Shown here in pieces: positions 17,609 through 26,257 of a stretch of 64,000 bases of DNA. Both the position numbers and the translations under genes were made by a program. The stretch is from Rhizobium sp. NZLR1 (GTDB taxonomy: Bacteria; Pseudomonadota; Alphaproteobacteria; Rhizobiales; Rhizobiaceae), in NCBI RefSeq assembly GCF_017357385.1, contig NZ_CP071632.1, positions 1,927,501 through 1,991,500 of the forward strand. The letters run 5' to 3'. Every line of letters begins with the position of its first letter. Within the stretch, counting starts at the first letter, position 1. The notes beneath the pieces are model-generated. The model saw nothing but the letters and a program-made list of their open reading frames with translations. It was not told the DNA's origin and made no database searches.

Positions 17609-18189
17609 GCGATGGGCTCTACACCCTTGGCGGTTCTTTGGCTACCGCAGGTGAAGCGCCGCTGCTGTTTTCGAGTCGCGCAATCCGGTGAAGACGTCTA
17701 CAATGTTATAGTGGTGCTCTGTGCTAGGGCGAAGTAGCGTCTGCCAAGTTCGCAGCATGAGAACTTTTCAGGCCTCTCAGAACGTTGCCGATCGCGGTCT
17801 CTTGATGCGGCCACGGGCCAGGAGCGAGTGGTCCACAGGAGCACGGGGTATGACTAGCTTGACCCCTGTCTTGCTTTGCTTGAACCGGATCGTGACCATC
17901 ACGATGGCAGGCGAGCGACGCCGCTTCATACGGCGCCGCGGCCGGGCGGCTCTCAGCTTTATGGGTGCGCTCGGTTCCTTTCGGCCGCTGCCCAGGCCAA
18001 CAGCGGGGGGCACTTCACGCCACATTGACGTGACCTCCGCTCCTCCAACACCGATGGCCGGCGCGATCACCACCCCATCCGACACTAGGGCGCGGCGGCT
18101 GGTGTCTTTCTGGAAATTCCACAGCGGAGAGCCGTTCATGCCAGGTTAATGCCTATTAACCCAGACTCGGAGCCTGAAAGGATGCGCCG
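17609..18189. other. 581-bp stretch without a convincing intact gene
   Basis: Overlapping open frames exist on both strands (17721-18149 plus, 17777-18139 minus), but neither has normal composition over its whole length. The minus frame carries a possible recombinase remnant, listed separately. No terminator or RNA gene is evident. Confidence 0.5.
17777..18139 (-). pseudogene. Possible remnant of a site-specific recombinase C-terminus
   Basis: The C-terminal third of this frame (VMVTIRFKQSKTGVKLVIPR, then PVDHSLLARGR) resembles the linker found near the C-terminus of large serine recombinases, where a beta-rich segment is followed by 'DPSLLKALARA'. The catalytic resolvase domain is absent and the frame stops shortly afterwards. 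If real, it is a decayed fragment in an accessory stretch near two tRNA genes. The match is weak and by eye only. Confidence 0.22.
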
Positions 18190-18522
18190 ATGAAAAAGCT
18201 TTTTCCCGCAGTCGCAGCCACAGTCTTGGCTGCATGTTTTGCCCTGCCGCTAAACGCCACGCCGATCGTCGTGCCGAAACCAGTTGCAATGCACACCGCC
18301 GACGTCGAGCAGGTCAAACACCGTCGACACGGCAATGGATATGCGTATGGCCACTGGAAGAACCGCCGGTACGCTTACCGCGACTGCCGGTACTACGGTT
18401 CGTGCTACCGTCCGCGGTATTACGGGCATCGCGACTATTACGGCTATCGCGACGATTACGGCTATCGCAACGATTACGGCTATCGTCGTCGGTCAGGTGT
18501 GACCGTGTATTTCGATTTTTAG
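18190..18522 (+). CDS. Secreted Tyr/Arg/Gly-rich repeat protein
   Basis: A 110-residue protein with a signal peptide (residues 1-23). The mature part is rich in Tyr, Arg, His and Gly, with tandem units of the form DYYGYRDDYGYRNDYGYR and ending in VTVYFDF. Such low-complexity periplasmic or surface proteins are common in Rhizobiales; some are grouped with BA14K-like proteins. GAAAGGA precedes the ATG. Function unknown. A bidirectional terminator lies downstream at 18631. Confidence 0.7.
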   Translation: MKKLFPAVAATVLAACFALPLNATPIVVPKPVAMHTADVEQVKHRRHGNGYAYGHWKNRRYAYRDCRYYGSCYRPRYYGHRDYYGYRDDYGYRNDYGYRRRSGVTVYFDF

Positions 18523-18630
18523 TCGGCAGTAACCCGGTCACAGTCGCGTCGGCCTGACCTCACCACACCACCACAGCAGCCCGTCGAGCAGCAACTCGGC
18601 GGGCGTTTGTTTCCGGCGTCTGAACAAAAA

Positions 18631-18662
18631 AAAGGTCGGGGGGAGCATTCGACCCGACCTTT
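18631..18662 (+). terminator. Bidirectional intrinsic terminator
   Basis: AAGGTCGGG (18632-18640) pairs with CCCGACCTT (18653-18661). A-tract before and T-rich tract (TTTCTTT) after. It ends the unit containing the Tyr-rich secreted protein. The remainder of 18523-18844 shows nothing else. Confidence 0.75.
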
Positions 18663-18844
18663 CTTTGATTGCATCAGCACGGTGCCAGTTCATCCGTGGT
18701 CACCAGCAAAAGCTATCCGATGGATTGAATTTATGCGTCTTGTGGATTTTCGCAAGGATTAGGGGGATGCTGATTTAGGGCTAAAAGTGAGAAGAAAGCG
18801 CCTGTCTTCGGATTTCTCAACGAAACAGGCGATTAACTTGAAAA

Positions 18845-18919
18845 TGGCTCCCCGGGCCGGATTCGAACCGGCGACCTGTCGATTAACAGTCGAATGCTCT
18901 ACCGCTGAGCTACCAGGGA
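18845..18919 (-). tRNA. tRNA-Asn (GTT)
   Basis: A 75-nt cloverleaf on the minus strand with an encoded CCA end. The acceptor stem TCCCTGG pairs with CCGGGGA, the D-arm has TAGCTCAGCGGTAGAGC, the anticodon loop is CTGTTAA (anticodon GTT) and the T-arm contains GGTTCGAATCC. Confidence 0.97.
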
Positions 18920-19036
18920 TCACTGCTTGGCGCGGTGTGAGTGGGCTAATACAAATGCTTGCCCGATTTGCCAAGCGGTTTTTTCAAAAAAATGAAATGA
19001 ACTTGTATTTGGGATGCCTGTGCCCATCTCTGGGGA

Positions 19037-19354
19037 ATGACGAATCGGAATGATCGCGAACAGACGAGGGCCGGCGAAAGGCCCAAAAAGCGGGCGGGGC
19101 GCTTCGGCATCGATCATGCAAGCGGCAGGCTTATGCTCGGCTCCTTCAGCATCGGAATGCCCCGTTCGCGCATCGCGCGGATGGCGATCGGCGTGGCCCT
19201 CATTCTTTGCGGGTTCTTAGGCTTCCTGCCAATCTTGGGATTCTGGATGCTGCCGCTCGGCCTCCTGGTGCTTTCGCACGATCTGCCTGTCGCGCGCAGG
19301 CTTCGGCGGCGGCTGGTGGTCTGGTGGCACAGGCGGCGGGACCCGGCTGGCTGA
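19037..19354 (+). CDS. Small PGPGW-like membrane protein
   Basis: A 105-residue protein. After a basic N-terminus it has two close helices (RMAIGVALILCGFLGFLPIL and FWMLPLGLLVLSHDLPVARR), then an Arg/Trp-rich basic tail. The ILGFWMLPLGLLVLS hairpin is reminiscent of the PGPGW transmembrane family. Function unknown; single gene just beyond tRNA-Asn. Confidence 0.65.
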   Translation: MTNRNDREQTRAGERPKKRAGRFGIDHASGRLMLGSFSIGMPRSRIARMAIGVALILCGFLGFLPILGFWMLPLGLLVLSHDLPVARRLRRRLVVWWHRRRDPAG

Positions 19355-19456
19355 CAGTCATCTCCAGAAAGATTTGGCGAAACCCTGAATGGCTTTTGCC
19401 TTCATGGTTTATGGATTGTAAAATGCGAAAACGCGCCAATTGGTCCAGGTGAGGAA

Positions 19457-19792
19457 ATGAAGGCATTATTTATCGTCGTTGTGTCAGCGGCGGCGATTTT
19501 TTCAAGCGTTCCTGCCGAGGCCCTCGACAGCCGGGGTTTTGACGCTCGCGGCGTCTGCCGCCGTCCCGAGGGATGCGTGATCGACCAAGGTCAAGGCGGA
19601 GGCTATAACGGACCTCGTAACTATCGCAATTTCAACGGCCGGAACGAGCGTGATGGCAGCAACGATCGCCACCGCGACGATCGCCGTTATCGCAATCAGA
19701 ACAGAACCGACAATGTCGACCCAGCAGCCAGTCGCCTTGCCGCAGGCCCAGCGATTGAGCCGGGCACGCCGCCTATGCGAATTTGGGCCTAA
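19457..19792 (+). CDS. Secreted hypothetical protein, Asn/Arg-rich
   Basis: A 111-residue protein with a clear signal peptide (MKALFIVVVSAAAIFSSVPA ending EA). The mature part has two cysteines (GVCRRPEGCV) followed by a low-complexity Asn/Arg/Asp-rich region. GTGAGGA lies just before the ATG. The stop overlaps the end of the convergent gene by four bases. Family not recognised. Confidence 0.6.
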   Translation: MKALFIVVVSAAAIFSSVPAEALDSRGFDARGVCRRPEGCVIDQGQGGGYNGPRNYRNFNGRNERDGSNDRHRDDRRYRNQNRTDNVDPAASRLAAGPAIEPGTPPMRIWA

Positions 19793-20124
19793 TTCGACCT
19801 GAGTTCGCTTTCCTCGAACACTCCACTGGGACCCGGATCGAGGCTGGTCACCATGAGGAGGCTGCAGACGGCAAGCAGGAGGACGAGCTTCAGCGCGTGG
19901 GAGACCGAGACCGGATGTCGCCCACCCCGTGATACGCGGGAAGGCGCAACATAATAACTGTAATAGAAGTGCGGATCACTCGTTTCCAGCAGGTTCTGGT
20001 AGACGTGCGGCGGAATATCCGCATGTTTCACTGGTGGAGAACCCGGGAATTTTACGTGGAGATCCCGGCTGTCGGCGTCGTATGCCGCATGCACGTGCTT
20101 CGATTTGAGGGCAGCCCAATCCAT
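19789..20124 (-). CDS. KTSC-like domain protein with C-terminal membrane helix
   Basis: A 111-residue protein starting at MDWAALKSKHVHAAYDADSR (coordinate 20124; the frame opens at 20139). Residues 1-55 resemble the KTSC fold: a Lys-Ser pair, a short 'YDADSRDLHVKF' strand pair, and 'DIPPHVYQNLL'. A helix of about 18 residues (ALKLVLLLAVCSLLMVTSL) lies near the C-terminus. KTSC domains have no firm biochemical role. A second KTSC-like gene lies 300 bp away on the same strand. Confidence 0.6.
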   Translation of the reverse strand: MDWAALKSKHVHAAYDADSRDLHVKFPGSPPVKHADIPPHVYQNLLETSDPHFYYSYYVAPSRVSRGGRHPVSVSHALKLVLLLAVCSLLMVTSLDPGPSGVFEESELRSN

Positions 20125-20384
20125 TGCAGCTCCTATCACCCTCCCGGGGGCAATATGAGGCCAACAGCACGATCGTCAAGCTGACAATTCGTTTCAAATG
20201 CAAACATTGGCAGGAAATAGGGCATCGTCACGGCCATGGAAATCCCAGCCTGCGCCCGCGCCGTTCCGGGATGGGAAAATGGCCTTTTCGGCAGCAGCGG
20301 AATGGCGTTTTTCCGAAATGCCCTCTTGCGATTTCCTTACGATCATTCTAAACGCTCGCCACGGCTCAGATAACGAGCGCGTGA

Positions 20385-20458
20385 GGCCTCGTGGCGGAGT
20401 GGTGACGCAGAGGACTGCAAATCCTTGTACCCCGGTTCAATTCCGGGCGAGGCCTCCA
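20385..20458 (+). tRNA. tRNA-Cys (GCA)
   Basis: A 74-nt cloverleaf with encoded CCA. The acceptor stem GGCCTCG pairs with CGAGGCC, the anticodon loop reads CTGCAAA (anticodon GCA) and the T-arm is CCCGGTTCAATTCCGGG. The last 22 nt overlap the end of the minus-strand KTSC-like frame. Confidence 0.97.
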
Positions 20459-20826
20459 AAATTTTCCACACGACGTATACCGCCTGGCTGCGGCCCGTTA
20501 AGCGACGACGCGTCGCGCCTGAAACGCACGGCTACCAGATCCGCGGGCGGGCCGAAAAATCGAACTGCGACGGATTGATTCCCCTGAGGCGGTAAAGCGC
20601 CTTCAGGCCGCCCGCCCTTGCGGATTTCCGCCTGATATACCAGATCGCTTGATCCAGACCCGCTACCGATTTCGGGACCAGCGCCGAGCAGCCGTCGCAT
20701 GGCCCGCGGCGAAACGCCGGTGAAGCTGCGAATGTCGCCGCTGCTGTATTTGATCAGCAGCAGGCGGGCATCGGCATTGTAGTGAAGCGCTTCTATATCA
20801 CGCGATTTTATCAGAAAGGTTTGCAT
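20437..20826 (-). CDS. KTSC-like domain protein
   Basis: A 129-residue protein starting at MQTFLIKSRDIEALHYNADA (20826; an upstream in-frame start at 20838 is possible). Residues 1-50 match the KTSC pattern (IKSRDIEALHYNADARLLLI, then SFTGVSPRAMRRLL). The C-terminal 70 residues are Gly/Pro/Arg-rich without a recognisable fold. The stop codon lies inside tRNA-Cys on the opposite strand, which suggests the natural C-terminus was lost or extended into the tRNA. Confidence 0.6.
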   Translation of the reverse strand: MQTFLIKSRDIEALHYNADARLLLIKYSSGDIRSFTGVSPRAMRRLLGAGPEIGSGSGSSDLVYQAEIRKGGRPEGALPPQGNQSVAVRFFGPPADLVAVRFRRDASSLNGPQPGGIRRVENFGGLARN

Positions 20827-21060
20827 GCGCACACCCATAGCGAAAGGTGAGGGTGCCGCAACAAAATGGTTGACGTAACGTTAATGTGCGTGAGGCGGTC
20901 GAGGCTGGAAGTGCTGGCTGCTGTTGGCAACATGCGTAGCGGGCAGCGGGGTCGCGCCGTGATTTCAAACGAACCGAGTGCAAATCAAACCGCGTCTGCC
21001 TGCATGAGATTGCCGCAGACGATATGCCGGGAATATCTCTGAGCGCCCTTCGGCGCCCAA

Positions 21061-21168
21061 TCACTTCAGGGTCGTTTCGCCGTCAAGCAGCCCGCAGCAG
21101 AATATGCCGATGAGCGCTGCGACGATGAAAAAATCGAACAGCGAGAAATATTCGAAAATCGCAGACAT
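21061..21168 (-). CDS. 35-residue membrane microprotein
   Basis: The frame from ATG 21168 encodes MSAIFEYFSLFDFFIVAALI then GIFCCGLLDGETTLK, a single membrane helix with a short polar tail. AAGGAGGAG lies eight bases before the ATG, which is strong evidence for translation. No partner gene. Family not recognised. The 222 bp between it and the KTSC-like gene hold only a low-quality open frame. Confidence 0.6.
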   Translation of the reverse strand: MSAIFEYFSLFDFFIVAALIGIFCCGLLDGETTLK

Positions 21169-21374
21169 CGCCTGCTCCTCCTTATTTCCTCCGTTGAGGA
21201 TCATAACATGACGGGGCAGGGGATTCCACGCTTGCGTTGCAGCGCTTCAATCCCCCTGTGGCGCGGAAGATGCGCCTGCCGGATTCTTTACGCCGGAGGC
21301 TGCCAAGCCTTGAAAGCATCCGTGGCGGGGATTAAGAGACGAAGGATAGGAACCGCTTTCAAGAGCCAGAGGAC

Positions 21375-22040
21375 ATGATGGATTTCGAAGCAGCGCGCGC
21401 AAAGATGGTCGACACCCAGGTTCGCACGACGGACGTTACCTCGCATTCCGTGCTGACGGCGTTTCTCTCCGTGCCGCGTGAGGCATTCGTGCCGGAGAAG
21501 GCGAAGCTGCTGGCTTACATCGACAACGATGTCGAGATATCGGCCGCAGCACCGGGAAAGCCGGCCCGGTTCCTGATGGAGGCATCGCCGCTCGCCAAGC
21601 TGCTGCAGCTGGCCGCGATCACCAAGAATGATTTCGTCCTCGAAGTCGGTTGCGGTACGGGTTACGCATCGGCGCTGCTGTCGATCATTGCCGGCTCCGT
21701 CATCGCGCTCGAATGCGATGAGACGCTGGCCGCCGAGGCGAAGGCGCAGCTTTCCGGCTATGCCAAAGTCGAAGTCGTGACCGGACCACTCGAAAAGGGC
21801 TACGCCGCCGGCGCTCCCTATGATCTGATCTTCGTCAATGGCGCAGTCGAGGAGGTTCCGGCGTCTCTTCTCGGTCAATTGCGTGATGGCGGCCGTTTGA
21901 TCACCGTCGAAGGTTACGGCAATGCTGCCCGCGCCAAGGTATTCGTCGCCGAGCGCGGCGCCGTTTCGGAAAACGTCTTCTTCAATGCCTCCGTGAAGCC
22001 GCTGCCCGGTTTCGCCAAGGCGCGAGAATTCGTTTTCTGA
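21375..22040 (+). CDS. Protein-L-isoaspartate O-methyltransferase family protein (Pcm-like)
   Basis: A 221-residue SAM-dependent methyltransferase. N-terminal pattern ARAKMVDTQVRTTDVTSHSV, PREAFVPEK, then SAM motif I LEVGCGTGYASALLS near residue 95 and FVNGAVEEVP. It resembles the Pcm repair family but differs from the second homologue at 44093, so its activity on isoaspartate is not certain. Homologues with this N-terminus usually sit ahead of tolC in Rhizobiaceae. Here the next gene is popZ after a 352-bp gap. Confidence 0.82.
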   Translation: MMDFEAARAKMVDTQVRTTDVTSHSVLTAFLSVPREAFVPEKAKLLAYIDNDVEISAAAPGKPARFLMEASPLAKLLQLAAITKNDFVLEVGCGTGYASALLSIIAGSVIALECDETLAAEAKAQLSGYAKVEVVTGPLEKGYAAGAPYDLIFVNGAVEEVPASLLGQLRDGGRLITVEGYGNAARAKVFVAERGAVSENVFFNASVKPLPGFAKAREFVF

Positions 22041-22392
22041 GGCGGTTTTGTCGATGAATTCAGCAACGGGCGTCAATGGGGCCTGTCAGACCGGCTAATA
22101 GGCCTGCCTATTTCTCCGTCGCAGATCCTCGGCACAAGGCCGAGGATGACGCCGAGTAAAGAGCAAGGCTTGTCATTAATGCTCGGTTTTTGTTCGTGCC
22201 GCTGGAAAGCCTTCACAAACATGAATTACCCTGACGCCGCCAGGTCGCAAACATCGGGTAACAAAACTGTGCATGGCCGCATTCATTTGATTCGCGATGA
22301 TTTTTTTCCCGCCTGGGGTATTCTAAGGTCGTGGTGATTCGGGTGAACGCTCCACATCATCGGGTCGTTGTTTTTGGATAACGGGGATTGAA
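22041..22392. other. 352-bp gap between pcm-like gene and popZ
   Basis: No gene is seen. It holds a hairpin-forming dyad (TCCTCGGCACAAGGCCGAGGA, 22118-22138), a T-rich segment (GATGATTTTTTTCCC) and two GATTC sites near popZ that could be CcrM methylation sites. In Sinorhizobium I recall tolC at this position. Confidence 0.5.
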
Positions 22393-23265
22393 ATGGCTCA
22401 GCCAGGTGTAGCGCGTGAACCGTCCATGGAAGAAATTCTGGCCTCCATTCGCCAGATCATCGAAAGCAATGAGCCCGGCGCCGGCAAGGCGATCTCCGCA
22501 TCCCTGCCGCCGGTCTACGGCGCCGATGAGGACGAGAACGGCTCCGAAATCCATCTGACGGTGGATGACACCTATGCCGGCGTGGAGTTCCCCGAACCGG
22601 CCATGCGCTCCTCCGATCCGCGTTTCGTCGCCGCCAATTCGGCCGGCACCGCCCCTGAAGCAGAAGTGCCGGCCCGCGCCCTGTCGCTTGCCGATGTCGC
22701 CGCCCGCGTGCGCGCCGCCTCCGAGCGCAGCGCCGTGCAGGCCGGTCAGGCACTGCGTGAGATTCCGAGCGGCTTCCGCCAGCCCGAACCGCAGCCGGCA
22801 GTGATGCCGGAGCCGCCGCGTGCAGCAGTACCGCAGCCGCAGCCGGCGCAGCCTGTTTTTCCTCCGGCTAGCGTTGCACCTGTTCCGCAGGCGGTGATCG
22901 AGCAGCCGGCCGAGCCGGTCTATGCGGAAGCACCGCGGGTACCGGTCGACGAGCCGGCGCCCACCGTCGAAACTATGCCGCCGGCTTTGGAACCCGCACA
23001 GTCCTCGGCCGAACGTTTCCTGCCGAGCGTCATGGACGAGGTCCAGCCGACGCTGCTTTCACAGGATGCCGGTCTGCAGATCAGCCGCTCTTTCGAGGAG
23101 CTCGCCGCCGCGATCGACGGTGCGGAGCGCCGCTCGCTGGACGAGATCGCCGAGGATATGCTGCGCCCGATGCTGCGCGAATGGTTGGACGACAATCTGC
23201 CGACGCTGGTCGAGCGGCTGGTGCGTGAAGAGATCGAGCGCGTGGCGCGCGGCCCGCGCCGCTGA
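22393..23265 (+). CDS. popZ: Polar organizing protein PopZ (DUF2497)
   Basis: A 290-residue polar scaffold protein. The N-terminal helix REPSMEEILASIRQIIESNE and the C-terminal oligomerisation region SLDEIAEDMLRPMLREWLDD then NLPTLVERLVREEIER are diagnostic. Between them is a long Pro/Ala/Glu-rich disordered linker (residues ~60-210), as in Caulobacter and Agrobacterium PopZ. It forms a matrix at the growing pole that binds ParB and cell-cycle regulators. It lies directly upstream of valS, the usual alphaproteobacterial neighbour, and has its own terminator. Confidence 0.9.
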   Translation: MAQPGVAREPSMEEILASIRQIIESNEPGAGKAISASLPPVYGADEDENGSEIHLTVDDTYAGVEFPEPAMRSSDPRFVAANSAGTAPEAEVPARALSLADVAARVRAASERSAVQAGQALREIPSGFRQPEPQPAVMPEPPRAAVPQPQPAQPVFPPASVAPVPQAVIEQPAEPVYAEAPRVPVDEPAPTVETMPPALEPAQSSAERFLPSVMDEVQPTLLSQDAGLQISRSFEELAAAIDGAERRSLDEIAEDMLRPMLREWLDDNLPTLVERLVREEIERVARGPRR

Positions 23266-23283
23266 TCGGATTGCTTTTTCCTG

Positions 23284-23317
23284 AAAAGCCGCTCCGGTCT
23301 CCGGGGCGGCTTTTTTA
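23284..23317 (+). terminator. Rho-independent terminator after popZ
   Basis: AAAAGCCGC then a CCGG-rich stem pairs with GGCGGCTTTTTT (ending at 23317). A strong hairpin with a run of six T residues, in the 115 bp between popZ and valS. Confidence 0.8.
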
Positions 23318-23380
23318 TTGACTTGCCGGTAGCCATCCTATTTACAAACGCCATCCTCGAACCTCGAAATTGGTCAGAAA

Positions 23381-26224
23381 ATGCTCGACAAGACCTATGA
23401 TTCAGCTGCCGTCGAACCCAAAATCGCCGCGAAATGGGATGAGGACGACGCCTTCCGCGCCGGCGCGAACGCCAAGCCCGGGGCCGAGACCTTCACCATC
23501 GTCATCCCGCCGCCGAACGTTACCGGTTCGCTGCACATGGGCCATGCGCTCAACAACACGTTGCAGGACATCATGGTTCGCTTCGAGCGCATGCGCGGCA
23601 AGGACGTGCTCTGGCAGCCGGGCATGGACCATGCCGGCATCGCCACGCAGATGGTCGTCGAGCGCAAGCTGATGGAACAGCAGCTGCCCGGCCGCCGCGA
23701 AATGGGCCGCGACGCCTTCATCGACAAGGTCTGGGAGTGGAAGGCTGAATCGGGTGGCCTGATCTTCAACCAGCTGAAGCGCCTTGGTGCCTCATGCGAC
23801 TGGTCGCGCGAACGCTTCACCATGGACGAGGGCCTGTCGACGGCCGTCCTCGAAGTTTTTGTCACACTCTACAAGGAAGGCCTGATTTACAAGGACAAGC
23901 GCCTCGTCAATTGGGACCCCAAACTCCTGACTGCCATTTCCGACATGGAGGTCGAGCAGCACGAGGTAAAGGGCCATCTCTGGCATCTGCGCTATCCGCT
24001 AGAGCCGGGTGTCACCTACCAATATCCGATTGCATTCGACGAGGAAGGCAAGCCGACCGAATTCGAGACGCGTGACTATATTGTCGTCGCGACAACGAGG
24101 CCGGAGACGATGCTGGGTGATACCGGCATTGCCGTCAACCCCGAAGACGAGCGGTATGAATCGATCGTCGGCAAGCATGTCATCCTGCCGATCGTCGGCC
24201 GCAAGGTACCGATCGTCGCTGATTCCTATGCCGATCCGACGGCCGGCACGGGCGCGGTGAAGATCACGCCTGCGCATGATTTCAACGACTTCGAGGTCGG
24301 CAAACGCGCGAAGCTGCGTACCATCAATGTCATGAATGTCGATGCCACGATTACCATCAAGGAGAACGAGGACTTCCTCGAAGGTCTCGACAATCCGGCA
24401 GCGCTGCATGGCGCCTGGGACCGTCTGGAAGGACAGGACCGTTTCTTCGCGCGCAAGATCATCGTCGAGATTTTCGAAGAGGCCGGCCTCGTCGACAAGA
24501 TCGAGCCGCACAAGCACATGGTGCCGCACGGCGACCGCGGCGGCGTGCCTATCGAGCCGCGGCTGACTGAACAATGGTTTGTCGACAACAAGACGTTGGG
24601 ACAACCCGCGCTGGAATCCGTTCGCGAGGGAAGAACCAGGTTCATTCCCAGGAACTGGGAAAACACCTATTTCAACTGGCTGGAGAACATCGAGCCGTGG
24701 TGTATTTCTCGCCAGCTCTGGTGGGGGCATCAGATTCCCGCCTGGTATGGCCCGGACGGCCAGGTCTTTGTCGAACAGACAGAGGAAGAGGCGCTGCAGG
24801 CGGCGATCCAGCATTACCTCTCGCATGAAGGACCAATGAAGGCTTATGTCGAGGACCTGCTCGAAAACTTCAAGCCGGGCGAGATCCTGACGCGGGATGA
24901 GGACGTGCTCGACACATGGTTCTCCTCCGCGCTCTGGCCATTCTCGACACTCGGTTGGCCGGACGAAACGCCGGAACTCGCACGCTATTATCCGACGAGT
25001 GTTCTGGTCACCGGTTTCGATATCATCCCGTTCTGGGTCGTTCGCATGATGCAGATGGGCCTGCATTTCATGAAGGACGAGAATGGCGATCCTGTCGAAC
25101 CCTTCCATACGATCTACATTCACGCGCTGGTGCGCGACAAGAATGGGCAGAAGATGTCGAAGTCCAAGGGCAACGTCATTGATCCCCTGGAACTGATCGA
25201 TGAATATGGCGCCGACGCGCTGCGTTTCACGCTGGCGATCATGGCGGCGCAGGGCCGCGACGTGAAGCTCGATCCGGCCCGCATCGCCGGCTATCGCAAC
25301 TTCGGCACAAAACTCTGGAACGCCACGCGCTTCGCCGAGATGAACGGTGTCAAGAGCGACCCGCATTTTGTGCCCGAGGCGGCCGAACTCACCATCAACC
25401 GCTGGATCCTGACGGAGCTTGCCCGTACGGAACGTGACGTTACGGAAGCGCTTGAAGCCTTCCGCTTCAACGATGCCGCCGGCGCGCTCTATCGCTTCGT
25501 CTGGAACGAGGTCTGCGACTGGTATCTCGAGCTCCTGAAGCCGGTCTTCAATGGTGAGGACGAGGGTGCCAAAGCCGAGGCCCAGGCCTGCAGCGCCTAT
25601 ATTCTCGAAGAGATCTACAAGCTGCTGCATCCCTTCATGCCCTTCATGACCGAAGAGCTTTGGGCCCATACGGCAGGCGAGGGCAAAGAGCGCGACACCT
25701 TGGTCTGCCATGCCGAATGGCCGTCGCCCTCCTATGCCGACGACGCGGCCGCCGACGAGATCAACTGGCTGATCGACCTCGTCTCCGGCATCCGCTCAGT
25801 ACGCGCCGAAATGAACGTACCGCCGTCGGCGACAGCCCCGCTCGTCGTCGTCAAGGCCAACAACCTGACGCGCGAACGTCTGTTCCGCCATGACGCCGCC
25901 ATCAAGCGGCTTGCCCGTGTCGAGGCAATATCGCTGGCCGACGATGCGCCGAAGGGGGCTGCTCAGATCGTCGTCGCCGAGGCTACCATCTGCCTGCCGC
26001 TCGGCAATCTGATCGACCTTTCCGCCGAAAAGGCCCGTCTCGAAAAGGCGATCGCCAAAATGGAAGGTGAGATTTCGCGCATCAACGGCAAACTCTCCAA
26101 CGAGAAGTTCGTCGCCAACGCCAATCCCGAAGTGGTCGAGGCCGAACGCGAGCGCCTCGACGAGCTGAAGGGCCAGATCGCCAGCTTGAACACTGCCCTC
26201 TCCAGGGTAAGCGAAGCCGGGTAA
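23381..26224 (+). CDS. valS: Valine--tRNA ligase
   Basis: A 947-residue class I aminoacyl-tRNA synthetase that charges tRNA-Val. The HIGH motif is HMGH (residues 52-55, in NVTGSLHMGHALN), and the KMSKS motif is in GQKMSKSKGNVIDP. The editing domain (TTRPETMLGDTGIAVNPED) and the C-terminal coiled-coil arm (LEKAIAKMEGEISRINGKLS) are present. Length is normal. Monocistronic, between terminators. Confidence 0.98.
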   Translation: MLDKTYDSAAVEPKIAAKWDEDDAFRAGANAKPGAETFTIVIPPPNVTGSLHMGHALNNTLQDIMVRFERMRGKDVLWQPGMDHAGIATQMVVERKLMEQQLPGRREMGRDAFIDKVWEWKAESGGLIFNQLKRLGASCDWSRERFTMDEGLSTAVLEVFVTLYKEGLIYKDKRLVNWDPKLLTAISDMEVEQHEVKGHLWHLRYPLEPGVTYQYPIAFDEEGKPTEFETRDYIVVATTRPETMLGDTGIAVNPEDERYESIVGKHVILPIVGRKVPIVADSYADPTAGTGAVKITPAHDFNDFEVGKRAKLRTINVMNVDATITIKENEDFLEGLDNPAALHGAWDRLEGQDRFFARKIIVEIFEEAGLVDKIEPHKHMVPHGDRGGVPIEPRLTEQWFVDNKTLGQPALESVREGRTRFIPRNWENTYFNWLENIEPWCISRQLWWGHQIPAWYGPDGQVFVEQTEEEALQAAIQHYLSHEGPMKAYVEDLLENFKPGEILTRDEDVLDTWFSSALWPFSTLGWPDETPELARYYPTSVLVTGFDIIPFWVVRMMQMGLHFMKDENGDPVEPFHTIYIHALVRDKNGQKMSKSKGNVIDPLELIDEYGADALRFTLAIMAAQGRDVKLDPARIAGYRNFGTKLWNATRFAEMNGVKSDPHFVPEAAELTINRWILTELARTERDVTEALEAFRFNDAAGALYRFVWNEVCDWYLELLKPVFNGEDEGAKAEAQACSAYILEEIYKLLHPFMPFMTEELWAHTAGEGKERDTLVCHAEWPSPSYADDAAADEINWLIDLVSGIRSVRAEMNVPPSATAPLVVVKANNLTRERLFRHDAAIKRLARVEAISLADDAPKGAAQIVVAEATICLPLGNLIDLSAEKARLEKAIAKMEGEISRINGKLSNEKFVANANPEVVEAERERLDELKGQIASLNTALSRVSEAG

Positions 26225-26257
26225 GGTTCATCGCCCGTTTTGGTATTTTATTTCAAA

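Noticed and set aside
22118..22138. Dyad TCCTCGGCACAAGGCCGAGGA considered as the terminator of the pcm-like gene
   Set aside because: It forms a hairpin but has no T-run after it; left as a note in the gap description.
24009..25711. 570-codon minus-strand frame within valS
   Set aside because: High-GC shadow of the valS reading frame with no independent motifs.
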